This document shows positions 1 through 5,888 of a stretch of DNA of 6,043 nt, in pieces. Position 1 is the first letter of the stretch. Every line of letters starts with the position of its first letter. Position numbers and translations under genes: made by a program. The notes beneath the pieces are model-generated. The model worked only from the letters and a program-made list of their open reading frames with translations, was not told the DNA's origin and did not search any database. The stretch is from an uncultured Eubacteriales bacterium (lineage in GTDB: Bacteria; Bacillota; Clostridia; Oscillospirales; Acutalibacteraceae). Location of the stretch: the NCBI GenBank assembly GCA_900321515.1, contig ONWI01000052.1, positions 1-6,043 on the forward strand, in the 5' to 3' direction.

Positions 1-26
1 AAACGGGAGCTTTTTTCTCCACCCGT
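1..26 (-). terminator. candidate operon-end hairpin at the window edge
   Basis: Read on the minus strand, ACGGG (26-22) can pair with CCCGT (7-3). Alternatively GGAG/CTCC (17-20 with 6-9) can close an A-rich loop with a small bulge. At least three T follow the stem before the window ends. This would lie about 230 nt beyond the last gene's stop. The stem is imperfect and the length of the U-tract cannot be seen, so it may simply be part of the neighbouring hairpin-rich repeat. Confidence 0.28.
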
Positions 27-90
27 GGGAAGGGCGGATTTAGATTTTTACGATTTCGGTATTCGCCTGACCTCGTTTTATTTTCCGGTG

Positions 91-208
91 CATTTCGCTC
101 GGTCGTCTTCGCCTCCCTCGTGGGGCTTTGCCCCACCGCCCCAGCAGGGCGCTGCCCTGCACCCGCCAGGGAACTAGTCCCCTGGACCCCGCGCTCGCAT
201 TCGCTCGC
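91..208. repeat. GC-rich triple-hairpin intergenic module flanked by short direct repeats
   Basis: Three perfect hairpins stand side by side. Positions 120-136 have 7-bp arms (GTGGGGC/GCCCCAC) and a 3-nt loop. Positions 144-160 also have 7-bp arms (GCAGGGC/GCCCTGC) and a 3-nt loop. Positions 166-185 have 6-bp arms (CCAGGG/CCCTGG) around an 8-nt loop containing the palindrome ACTAGT. They are bracketed by CATTTCGCTCG (91-101) and CATTCGCTCG (198-207), and CGCTCGC itself occurs twice at 192-208. The whole 1-257 interval holds no gene I can support; reading frames through it give arginine/proline-rich, unfamiliar peptides. From memory, modules of this kind (GGGGCTTTGCCCC next to CCAGGG...CCCTGG) are dispersed in clostridial genomes. 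That recollection is unverified, and only one copy is visible here. Both strands fold equally well, so orientation is undetermined. Confidence 0.7.
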
Positions 209-257
209 TTAATTGGCGCTGCGCGCTTTCCTTTTTTCTTTTTACTTTTACAATCGC

Positions 258-803
258 CTAATCGAAATCCTCACTCAACAGCCCATAGTGTGCCACATCG
301 AAATAAATGCCGTCCTTCATAATCTCCTGTCTCGCTATGCCCTCGAATTCAAAGCCCAGCTTTTCCAGAACCCTGCGGGAAGCGGCATTTTCAACCATAC
401 AGACAGCGCCGATACGGTTCAGCTCCAGCCTTCTGAATGCGTAGTCAAGTATTATTCTGCCGGCCTCGGTCGCAATTCCCTTGTTCCACATGTCCGGGTG
501 AATGTAATAGGCAAGCGTAGCGTGTCTGCATCTGCTGTTGACGTTGACTATGCCGATGTTTCCTATCAGACGGTCAGTGCCGTTTTCAAAAATCCCGAAT
601 TCATATGACGTGCCGGTGCGCCGGCAATTTGCGTTGAATTTGATCCACCAGCGGGCATGAGCAAGATCGAAATCCCGCTGAATATTATATGTCGTGCGGT
701 ATATCTCGTCGCGGGCGGTCATGTCGGAGAGCGCCTGCGCGTCGCTTGTCCTGTATGCCCTGAGATATATTCCTTCGCCGGTCAGTCTGCCGCTCTTCCA
801 CAT
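258..803 (-). CDS. GNAT N-acetyltransferase, RimJ/RimL type
   Basis: This 181-residue protein is predicted to be a cytoplasmic acetyl-CoA-dependent N-acetyltransferase. It has the full length and layout of the RimJ/RimL (Acetyltransf_3) branch: an early strand GIYLRAYRTSD (11-21), the LIGNIGI strand (79-85), a YYIHPDMW strand (99-106), the acetyl-CoA pyrophosphate loop NKGIATEA (107-114) and motif B NAASRRVLEKLGF (139-151). Relatives acetylate ribosomal-protein N-termini, amino acids, antibiotics or aminoacyl-nucleotides, so the substrate cannot be read from sequence. The ATG at 803 is preceded by AAGGGGG at 811-817 with a 7-nt spacer. It is the last gene of the cluster, 53 nt after the aspS stop, with no terminator or promoter in the gap, so it is probably co-transcribed with aspS. 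RimL-type enzymes and the MccE C-terminal domain can inactivate microcin-C-type aspartyl-adenylate mimics; a protective role next to aspS is inference only. Confidence 0.92.
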   Translation of the reverse strand: MWKSGRLTGEGIYLRAYRTSDAQALSDMTARDEIYRTTYNIQRDFDLAHARWWIKFNANCRRTGTSYEFGIFENGTDRLIGNIGIVNVNSRCRHATLAYYIHPDMWNKGIATEAGRIILDYAFRRLELNRIGAVCMVENAASRRVLEKLGFEFEGIARQEIMKDGIYFDVAHYGLLSEDFD

Positions 804-856
804 GATTATACCCCCTTGACGGCGTTATCTTTTTCTGCTAAATCAACATCCAGCCG

Positions 857-2635
857 CTAATCACTAATTACTGCTATGCCAAGTTCAGCAAGCTGTTTGT
901 CGTCTACCGGCTGCGGAGCGTTGGTCATCGGTTCGCTCGCGTCCTTCACCTTTGGGAACGCCACCACGTCGCGAAGCGATTCCGCCTTGCGCATGAGCAT
1001 CACAAGCCTGTCAATGCCTATGCCGAAGCCGCCATGCGGCGGCGCGCCGTACTTGAACGCGTCGGTGAGGAAACCGAACTTCTCCTGAGCCTGTTCGGGT
1101 GTGAAGCCAAGAGCCTCGAACATTTTTTCCTGAAGCTCCGGATCGGTGATTCTGATGGAACCCGACGAAAGCTCTATACCGTTGAGCACAAGGTCATAAG
1201 CCTTGGCGTAAACCTTTTCCGGAGAGTTGTCGAGGTACTGTATGCACTCGTCGAGCGGAGCGGTGAATGGATGGTGCATTGCATCCCAGCTCTGTGTTTC
1301 GTCGTTGTACTCAAAGAACGGGAATTCCACAACAAAGAGAAAATGGAAGGTATCGGGAATTATCCCAAGCCGCTTTGCCGTTTCCTGACGGAGTGCGCCA
1401 AGAACAGGAAGCGTCACCTTGTTTTTATCGGCAACAAAGAGAACCACGTCGCCGCGCTCAGCGCCCATTCTCTTGAGAATCGCGTCAAGCTGTCCCTCGC
1501 CCAGGAATTTGGCAAAGGTGCAGGTGGGAGCCTCGTCCGCCCAGCGGATCCACGCGAGTCCCTTCGCGCCGATACCCTTGACATATTCAACCAGCTTGTC
1601 AATCTCCTTGCGGGTGTAGATTTTTGCCGCGTCCTTAAGGCAGATACCGCGCACGCTGCCGCCGTTCTCAATGGCGGAGGTGAACACACCGAAGCCGGTA
1701 TTTCCGGCGATATCCGATATGTCGGTGATTTCCATTCCGTAGCGTGTATCGGGCTTGTCGGAGCCGTATCTTGACATTGCCTCGTTATATGTGATTCTCG
1801 GGAGCGGAGTAGGAATATCAATGCCCATTGTCTCTTTCATGAGGAACTTGACAAAGCCCTCCTCAACGGGAAGAACGTCCTCCACCTTATCGACGAAGCT
1901 CATCTCCACGTCGATCTGTGTGAATTCCGGCTGTCGGTCGGCTCTTAAATCCTCGTCGCGGAAGCAGCGGGCAAGCTGGAAGTACTTGTCAAAGCCCGAC
2001 ACCATGAGAAGCTGCTTGTAAAGCTGCGGCGACTGCGGCAGAGCGTAAAAACTGCCGTTGTGCACACGGCTGGGAATGATGTAGTCCCTCGCGCCTTCCG
2101 GAGTGGATTTTATCATCATGGGAGTTTCTATTTCGATAAATCCGCTGTCCGAGAAGAATCTGCGCGTCGCCTGCATAACCTGATGTTTGAACAGAATATT
2201 CTGCATCAGTACCGGACGGCGGAGGTCAAGGTAGCGGTTCTTGAGACGTATGTCCTCGGCGGTCTTGCAGTTGTCAGTTATCTCAAACGCGGGGGTAATC
2301 GCCTTATTAAGTATTCTCAGTTCGGTAACGGCTATCTCAATGTCTCCGGTGGGAATATCGGGATTCTTGGACGAACGCTCGCGGACGGTTCCGACTGCGG
2401 CGAGAACATACTCGCTGCGGCAGGATTTTGCCTTCTCAAACACCGTTCTTTCGGTTGTATCATCAAATGTGAGCTGCAAAATTCCCGTGCGGTCACGCAG
2501 GTCGATAAAAATAAGCCCGCCCTTGTCGCGCTGCTTCTGAACCCAGCCGCAGACTGTAACTGTTTCTCCGATGTTTTCGGCTCTGAGCGTGCCGCAGTAA
2601 TGGCTTCGCTTAAGCCCTGTCAATGTTTCAGACAT
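857..2635 (-). CDS. aspS: aspartyl-tRNA synthetase, bacterial type
   Basis: This enzyme activates L-aspartate with ATP and charges tRNA-Asp in the cytoplasm. At 592 residues it has the usual bacterial length and domain order. The N-terminal OB-fold anticodon-binding domain (about 1-105) carries LIFIDLRDRTG at 41-51. Class II motif 1 is around 160-171, QSPQLYKQLLM at 201-211, and motif 2 FRDEDLRADRQPEFTQ at 225-240. The bacterial GAD insertion lies at about 285-415, starting with YGSDKPDTR. Motif 3 is GFGIGIDRLVMLM at 536-548, with the ATP-binding Arg543. The ATG start has a strong GGAGG at 2644-2648 with an 8-nt spacer. It follows a GNAT gene by 45 nt and precedes another by 53 nt. In many Firmicutes aspS directly follows hisS; here four small genes intervene. 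Lys38 occupies the position equivalent to E. coli Leu30, which in the family influences tRNA-Asp versus tRNA-Asn selectivity. Catalytic motifs are intact. Confidence 0.98.
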   Translation of the reverse strand: MSETLTGLKRSHYCGTLRAENIGETVTVCGWVQKQRDKGGLIFIDLRDRTGILQLTFDDTTERTVFEKAKSCRSEYVLAAVGTVRERSSKNPDIPTGDIEIAVTELRILNKAITPAFEITDNCKTAEDIRLKNRYLDLRRPVLMQNILFKHQVMQATRRFFSDSGFIEIETPMMIKSTPEGARDYIIPSRVHNGSFYALPQSPQLYKQLLMVSGFDKYFQLARCFRDEDLRADRQPEFTQIDVEMSFVDKVEDVLPVEEGFVKFLMKETMGIDIPTPLPRITYNEAMSRYGSDKPDTRYGMEITDISDIAGNTGFGVFTSAIENGGSVRGICLKDAAKIYTRKEIDKLVEYVKGIGAKGLAWIRWADEAPTCTFAKFLGEGQLDAILKRMGAERGDVVLFVADKNKVTLPVLGALRQETAKRLGIIPDTFHFLFVVEFPFFEYNDETQSWDAMHHPFTAPLDECIQYLDNSPEKVYAKAYDLVLNGIELSSGSIRITDPELQEKMFEALGFTPEQAQEKFGFLTDAFKYGAPPHGGFGIGIDRLVMLMRKAESLRDVVAFPKVKDASEPMTNAPQPVDDKQLAELGIAVISD

Positions 2636-2680
2636 TTTTCATTCCTCCAAAAATAAATGTGCATGGTTGCAAATTAAAAA

Positions 2681-3163
2681 TTACAATTCTATATAGTAAG
2701 GGCAGATATTTTCATAATGCCCGTCTTTCATTCGGAATCCTTTTGGTATCACGCCAAGCTGATGAAAGCCTATTTTTTCGTAAAGCCGCCTCGCGGCTGT
2801 GTTGGTCTCAACAACGGCGTTGAACTGCAAAATGAGAAAGCCAAGCTGTCCGGCTGCTTCTATGCAGTCCCGCACCAGCGCTTCGCCTATATGCATCCCA
2901 CGGCAGTCAGAAGCTACCGCGTAGCTTGCGTTGCAGATATGACCGCACCTTCCCACGTTGTTAGGGTGCAAGATATACAAGCCAACAACGCGCCCGCTGT
3001 CATCAACCGCCACGGCACTTCTGCTCTGCGAAGCGAAGAACGGCGCAGCCGTATGCTGATTGAGCGGTTCCTCCTGCGGAAACGCTATTCCCTGCTCAAC
3101 GACCTCATTCCAGATTTGGGTCATTTCTTTTAGATCGTCTGCTCTGTAAGGTCTTACTGTCAT
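2681..3163 (-). CDS. GNAT N-acetyltransferase, Mpr1/YncA-like
   Basis: This is a 160-residue cytoplasmic acetyltransferase with a complete GNAT fold. It has the N-terminal VRPYRADDLKEMTQIWN helix-strand (3-19), a GLYILHPNNVGR segment (61-72), the acetyl-CoA loop CRGMHIGEALV (87-97), then FNAVVETNTAARRLYEKIGF (114-133) and GVIPKGFR (137-144). The combination of HPNNVGRCGHICNASYAV (66-83) with FNAVV...N..A..LYEKIGF and G.IP..FR recalls, from memory, GNATs related to yeast Mpr1 and to phosphinothricin/YncA-like enzymes, which acetylate small amino acids or toxic analogues. The actual substrate is unknown. The ATG at 3163 has GGGAG at 3174-3178, 10 nt away. It sits between a small membrane-protein gene (46-nt gap) and aspS (45-nt gap) with no terminator in either gap, so it is probably part of the hisS-aspS transcript. 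Confidence 0.93.
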   Translation of the reverse strand: MTVRPYRADDLKEMTQIWNEVVEQGIAFPQEEPLNQHTAAPFFASQSRSAVAVDDSGRVVGLYILHPNNVGRCGHICNASYAVASDCRGMHIGEALVRDCIEAAGQLGFLILQFNAVVETNTAARRLYEKIGFHQLGVIPKGFRMKDGHYENICPYYIEL

Positions 3164-3209
3164 TTAATACTTTCTCCCAAGTGGAAATATTTGTGGTTTA
3201 TAAAATCAA

Positions 3210-3587
3210 TTACGGCAGTATTCCGAGTGCTTCCAAATAACCTTCCGCCAGCATGACCAACATAACTCCCGCGACCGCGACAAAGGGAATGCAGCCTATG
3301 ATCGCCGGAATCAACGCGAGAAAAATATTTCTGCACGGATGCGGTGATTTCTTCAGGCTGTAAGCCCAGATCACCGACAGGCACGACGCCAGCATGAACG
3401 GGAAACCGAACGCCATCATGATAAAGGCGGATTCATTCTCGGTAAAGGGAATCATCGCGTCAGGATTGGGTCCGGACGCGGGCGGAAGGAAGCATTTTAT
3501 TCCCAGATAAGCGGTCATGGCGATTCCGATGATGTAGACAACCGTCACAATGATCCTGGCCGGCATTGATTTTTTATGTTCAGACAT
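3210..3587 (-). CDS. small three-helix membrane protein of unknown function
   Basis: I do not recognise a family for this 125-residue protein. It has a short basic N-terminus (K5, K6, R11) followed by a hydrophobic segment at 12-30, which could be a signal anchor. A polar proline-rich loop (35-52, PPASGPNPD and then FTENES) follows. Two more hydrophobic segments lie at about 54-76 and 88-114, separated by the basic, cysteine-containing loop KKSPHPCR (79-86). With the positive-inside rule, the N-terminus and the second loop should face the cytoplasm and the 35-52 loop the outside. It is therefore most likely an integral inner-membrane protein. The ATG at 3587 has AAGGAG at 3599-3604, 11 nt upstream. 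It starts 24 nt after the preceding GNAT gene stops, consistent with operon membership. The nearby genes give no direct hint of its job. Confidence 0.8.
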   Translation of the reverse strand: MSEHKKSMPARIIVTVVYIIGIAMTAYLGIKCFLPPASGPNPDAMIPFTENESAFIMMAFGFPFMLASCLSVIWAYSLKKSPHPCRNIFLALIPAIIGCIPFVAVAGVMLVMLAEGYLEALGILP

Positions 3588-3611
3588 TTTCCGTTTCTCT
3601 CCTTAATATCA

Positions 3612-4070
3612 TTATACCGTTTTGAGCAGTTTCATGTATTCGCCCTGTTCGTCTTTTCCAATGAAAATCACTTTGTCAAAACCGCAGTCGACATACAGTT
3701 TAATTGCCGGATAATTATTGAGATCAACGCCTATCGACAATTCCCTGTAGCCCATTTCAATTGCCTTGTCGGTGATGAAACGGACGAGTTCTCTGCCAAG
3801 TCCCTGCCGTCTGTATTCCCGCCTTACAACAAGATGGGAGATATAAGCCCTTTGTTGTTCAATAGTGTAATCCGGGTCATCCGCGTCAAATACCATAGAT
3901 ATTTCCGCGATATTCTCGCCGTCTATCTGATAGATATAGGCGATTCTGTTGCCTGAATATAGCTCCCTCTCAAACTGTCTGGCAAATTGCTCATGCTTGA
4001 CCGTGTCCCATATATCCGGGCAGATTTTTTGGAAATCCTGGGGGAGCAGCCTGATAATCTGATGTTCCAT
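3612..4070 (-). CDS. GNAT N-acetyltransferase, Acetyltransf_1 type
   Basis: This is a 152-residue single-domain GNAT enzyme of typical length. Strand 4 plus the acetyl-CoA loop reads AYISHLVVRREYRRQGLGRE (75-94), with RRQGLG (87-92) matching the classical R/Q-x-x-G-x-G/A pyrophosphate-binding motif. Motif B is GVDLNNYPAIKLYVDCGF (114-131), in which N118 or N119, Y120 and Y126 are the usual CoA-contacting or acid positions. It should use acetyl-CoA in the cytoplasm on a small amine or protein N-terminus; sequence alone does not identify the acceptor. The ATG at 4070 comes one base after the stop of the upstream DUF2809 gene. Its AAGGAAG Shine-Dalgarno (4077-4083, 6-nt spacer) lies inside that gene's last codons, a clear sign of co-translation. 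It is divergent from the other two GNATs in the window, so recent tandem duplication is unlikely. Confidence 0.94.
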   Translation of the reverse strand: MEHQIIRLLPQDFQKICPDIWDTVKHEQFARQFERELYSGNRIAYIYQIDGENIAEISMVFDADDPDYTIEQQRAYISHLVVRREYRRQGLGRELVRFITDKAIEMGYRELSIGVDLNNYPAIKLYVDCGFDKVIFIGKDEQGEYMKLLKTV

Positions 4071-4071
4071 A

Positions 4072-4473
4072 CTATTCTTCCTTGCGGTGCGTCTGTTCTA
4101 TGCCCTTTCCTAAGCTCCACTCAGCCCCGTAAATCAGCAGGGTTCCGGCGGCGTAGCAAAGAATATCCGCGAAGTCGGCAGACGAGCCCAGAAGAATTCC
4201 AAGCAGACTGCCCTTCGGTATGCCGAGAAATCCGCACAAATCGAAATACTGCAGAACTTCCGCCAGTATGCCCAAGCTGCCGACAGCAGCCGGAAGCCAG
4301 GGAGCATGAGGCACATAAAAAATCCGCACAAAGCAATATATAAGAGGAATAATCAGCACGTCCCCGACATAAGCCCGGATAAACCCGTGCGCGAATTTCC
4401 CGATGATAATTTCAATCACCAGCAACAACGCAAATCCGCACAGGGAGAGCATTCTTTTAGTAAAATTACTCAT
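4072..4473 (-). CDS. DUF2809 family membrane protein
   Basis: This is a polytopic membrane protein of 133 residues from the ATG used here, with hydrophobic segments at about 8-27, 36-54, 61-77 and 103-117. It carries signatures I associate with DUF2809 proteins: IRAYVGDVL (32-40) followed by LIYCFVR (44-50), EVLQYFDL (72-79), and GSSADFADILCYAAG (96-110). The family is of unknown function; the charged residues D38, E72, D100 and D103, placed in or beside helices, suggest conserved functional positions. A GTG at 4482 would add three residues. I prefer the ATG at 4473 because it overlaps the hisS stop as ATGAGTAA, a layout typical of translational coupling, and has a weak GAGAAG about 8 nt upstream. 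It is the first gene after hisS and ends one base before the next start, so it is co-expressed with both. Confidence 0.85.
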   Translation of the reverse strand: MSNFTKRMLSLCGFALLLVIEIIIGKFAHGFIRAYVGDVLIIPLIYCFVRIFYVPHAPWLPAAVGSLGILAEVLQYFDLCGFLGIPKGSLLGILLGSSADFADILCYAAGTLLIYGAEWSLGKGIEQTHRKEE

Positions 4474-5827
4474 TGTCGCCACTTCTCAGCAGTTTGTCAA
4501 ATCCCGCAAGGTCCTCGAATGCCGCGACTGTCTCATTCAGGCGCGCCATGGTGTCATTGATACCCATATCGTAGAGCGATTCGATAATGCCGGATTCCAG
4601 CGTAACCTCGGTCTGTTCGCCGGACTCCATATTCTTGAGCCGGACAACGCCCGATTCCAGCTCGCTGTCGCCGATGACGACAGTGTATTTCGCACCGAGC
4701 TTGTTGGCGTACTTCATCTGTGCCTTGACCGAACGGTTGTTGAGGTCTGTCTCGGCAGAGAAACCTTCCGCGCGCAGCTTTGAGCAAAGCTCCATGCATT
4801 TTTCAACGGCAGCCTCACCCATCGGAGCCAGATAGATCATCGTCTTTTCGGGTTCCGGATATTCCGCGCCCTGCGCGTCCATTACGAGCATAACGCGCTC
4901 CAATCCCATGCCGAATCCAAGAGACGGCGTGTCGGGACCGCCGAGCTGTTTGAACAGTCCGTCGTAGCGACCGCCGCCGCAGATCGTAGACTGCGCGCCG
5001 AGATCGGAAGAAATAAATTCAAATACCGTTCTGGTGTAATAATCCAACCCGCGCACAATCGACGGATTGATCGTGTATGAGATGCCCATTGCGCTCAGAT
5101 ATTTTTTAACACTCTCGAAGTGTGCGCGGCAGTCGTCGCAGAGATAGTCGATCATTCGCGGCGCGTCTTTCGCGACCTCCTGGCAGGTCGGAACCTTGCA
5201 GTCGATAATGCGCATGGGATTTCTTTCCAGGCGGTCAAGGCATGTCTCGCAGAGCTGCTCCTTCTTGCCTTCAAAATATTCTTTCAGCGCCTTGTGATAT
5301 TCAGCGCGGCATGTCGGACAACCGATTGAATTGATTTCGAGCGAATAACCGCTTATTCCAAGCTCCCTGAGAGTCGCGTCGGCAAGTGAGATTATTTCGG
5401 CGTCAGCTGCGGGCGATGGCGCTCCAAAAAGCTCCACGCCGAACTGGTGGAATTCTCTCATGCGTCCCGCCTGCGGCTTCTCCGCGCGGTAACACGGAGC
5501 GATATAGCACGCCTTGACAGGCAGCGCGTCGTTGATCAGTCCGTGTTCAATAGCCGAACGGACGGCGGAAGCGGTCATTTCAGGTCTGAGTGAAAGTGAA
5601 CGGTCGCCGCGGTCGGTAAAGGTGTACATTTCCTTCTGAACAACGTCAGTCGTGTCGCCAACGCCGCGCGTAAATAATTCGGTATGTTCAAAAACCGGGG
5701 TGCGTATCTCACTGTAGCCGTGCAGACGGGCTGTTGCAAGGCAGGCCTTTTCGACATACTGCCATTTATAGCTGTCGGCAGGAAGCATATCCTGCGTTCC
5801 TTTGATCGATTTTGCAATAAGTGCCAT
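4466..5827 (-). CDS. hisS: histidyl-tRNA synthetase
   Basis: This enzyme activates L-histidine with ATP and charges tRNA-His in the cytoplasm, normally as a dimer. It has 453 residues from the ATG chosen here. Landmarks in this numbering are KGTQDMLP (9-16), motif 2 CYRAEKPQAGRMREFHQFG (112-130) with Arg114, the histidine-specific RGLDYY (259-264), motif 3 GFGMGLER (304-311), and the C-terminal anticodon-binding domain (about 330-415). A tail of about 35 residues makes it slightly longer than the roughly 420-residue norm. The insertion region has four cysteine pairs (170/173, 193/196, 210/215, 230/233), a pattern I recall from clostridial HisRS. A TTG at 5836 would add MEK, but it lies one base from the Shine-Dalgarno AAAGGA (5838-5843). 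The ATG at 5827 has a 10-nt spacer and is the better start. It is the first gene of the cluster, driven by the promoter at 5889-5917, and its stop overlaps the next start. Confidence 0.98.
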   Translation of the reverse strand: MALIAKSIKGTQDMLPADSYKWQYVEKACLATARLHGYSEIRTPVFEHTELFTRGVGDTTDVVQKEMYTFTDRGDRSLSLRPEMTASAVRSAIEHGLINDALPVKACYIAPCYRAEKPQAGRMREFHQFGVELFGAPSPAADAEIISLADATLRELGISGYSLEINSIGCPTCRAEYHKALKEYFEGKKEQLCETCLDRLERNPMRIIDCKVPTCQEVAKDAPRMIDYLCDDCRAHFESVKKYLSAMGISYTINPSIVRGLDYYTRTVFEFISSDLGAQSTICGGGRYDGLFKQLGGPDTPSLGFGMGLERVMLVMDAQGAEYPEPEKTMIYLAPMGEAAVEKCMELCSKLRAEGFSAETDLNNRSVKAQMKYANKLGAKYTVVIGDSELESGVVRLKNMESGEQTEVTLESGIIESLYDMGINDTMARLNETVAAFEDLAGFDKLLRSGDNE

Positions 5828-5837
5828 TTTTTCCAAA

Positions 5838-5859
5838 TCCTTTCTTTACCTTAAAGAAA
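5838..5859 (-). promoter_or_regulatory. hisS leader hairpin abutting the Shine-Dalgarno
   Basis: A perfect inverted repeat, TTTCTTTA (5852-5859 on the minus strand) and TAAAGAAA (5841-5848), has a 3-nt loop, AGG. The hisS Shine-Dalgarno AAAGGA (5838-5843) overlaps the 3' arm by three bases, and the AGG loop with flanking A is itself Shine-Dalgarno-like. Folding would partly bury the ribosome site. The stem is all A-U except one G-C pair, so it would be only marginally stable. A regulatory role is inference. Confidence 0.45.
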
Positions 5860-5869
5860 ATCAACACAT

Positions 5870-5884
5870 AGATAATCTTTATCT
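5870..5884. promoter_or_regulatory. palindrome at the predicted hisS transcription start
   Basis: AGATAA (5870-5875) and TTATCT (5879-5884) form a perfect 6-bp inverted repeat with a 3-nt spacer. It spans the predicted start of transcription (about 5882) just downstream of the -10 box, where a repressor could bind. It is short and AT-rich, so chance is a real alternative. Confidence 0.25.
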
Positions 5885-5888
5885 GACT

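Noticed and set aside
228..250. T-rich tract after a GC-rich stretch as a plus-strand terminator
   Set aside because: Only a 4-bp stem (GCGC/GCGC) precedes it and there is no plus-strand gene to terminate.
128..322. 64-codon plus-strand open frame through the hairpin module
   Set aside because: It is low-complexity Pro/Arg-rich sequence translated from palindromic DNA, without a ribosome site. It is likely a repeat artefact.
213..608. 131-codon plus-strand open frame
   Set aside because: It is antisense to the RimJ/RimL-type GNAT, which has complete family motifs and a strong Shine-Dalgarno.
805..810. TATAAT on the minus strand just before the last GNAT start
   Set aside because: It lies in the spacer between the Shine-Dalgarno and the ATG; a promoter there would yield no usable leader.
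1034..1774. Long open frame (246 codons) on the plus strand inside aspS
   Set aside because: It is antisense to the conserved aspS catalytic and GAD regions and its protein resembles nothing. The open frame is a by-product of aspS codon use.
2060..2656. 198-codon plus-strand open frame
   Set aside because: It is antisense to the N-terminal part of aspS, with no ribosome site logic or family features.
3611..3616. TATAAT on the minus strand at the end of the third GNAT gene
   Set aside because: It has no acceptable -35 box 16-18 nt upstream and includes the gene's own stop codon.
5834..5836. TTG as the hisS start codon
   Set aside because: It lies one base from the Shine-Dalgarno. The ATG nine bases downstream has a normal spacer and matches usual HisRS N-termini.
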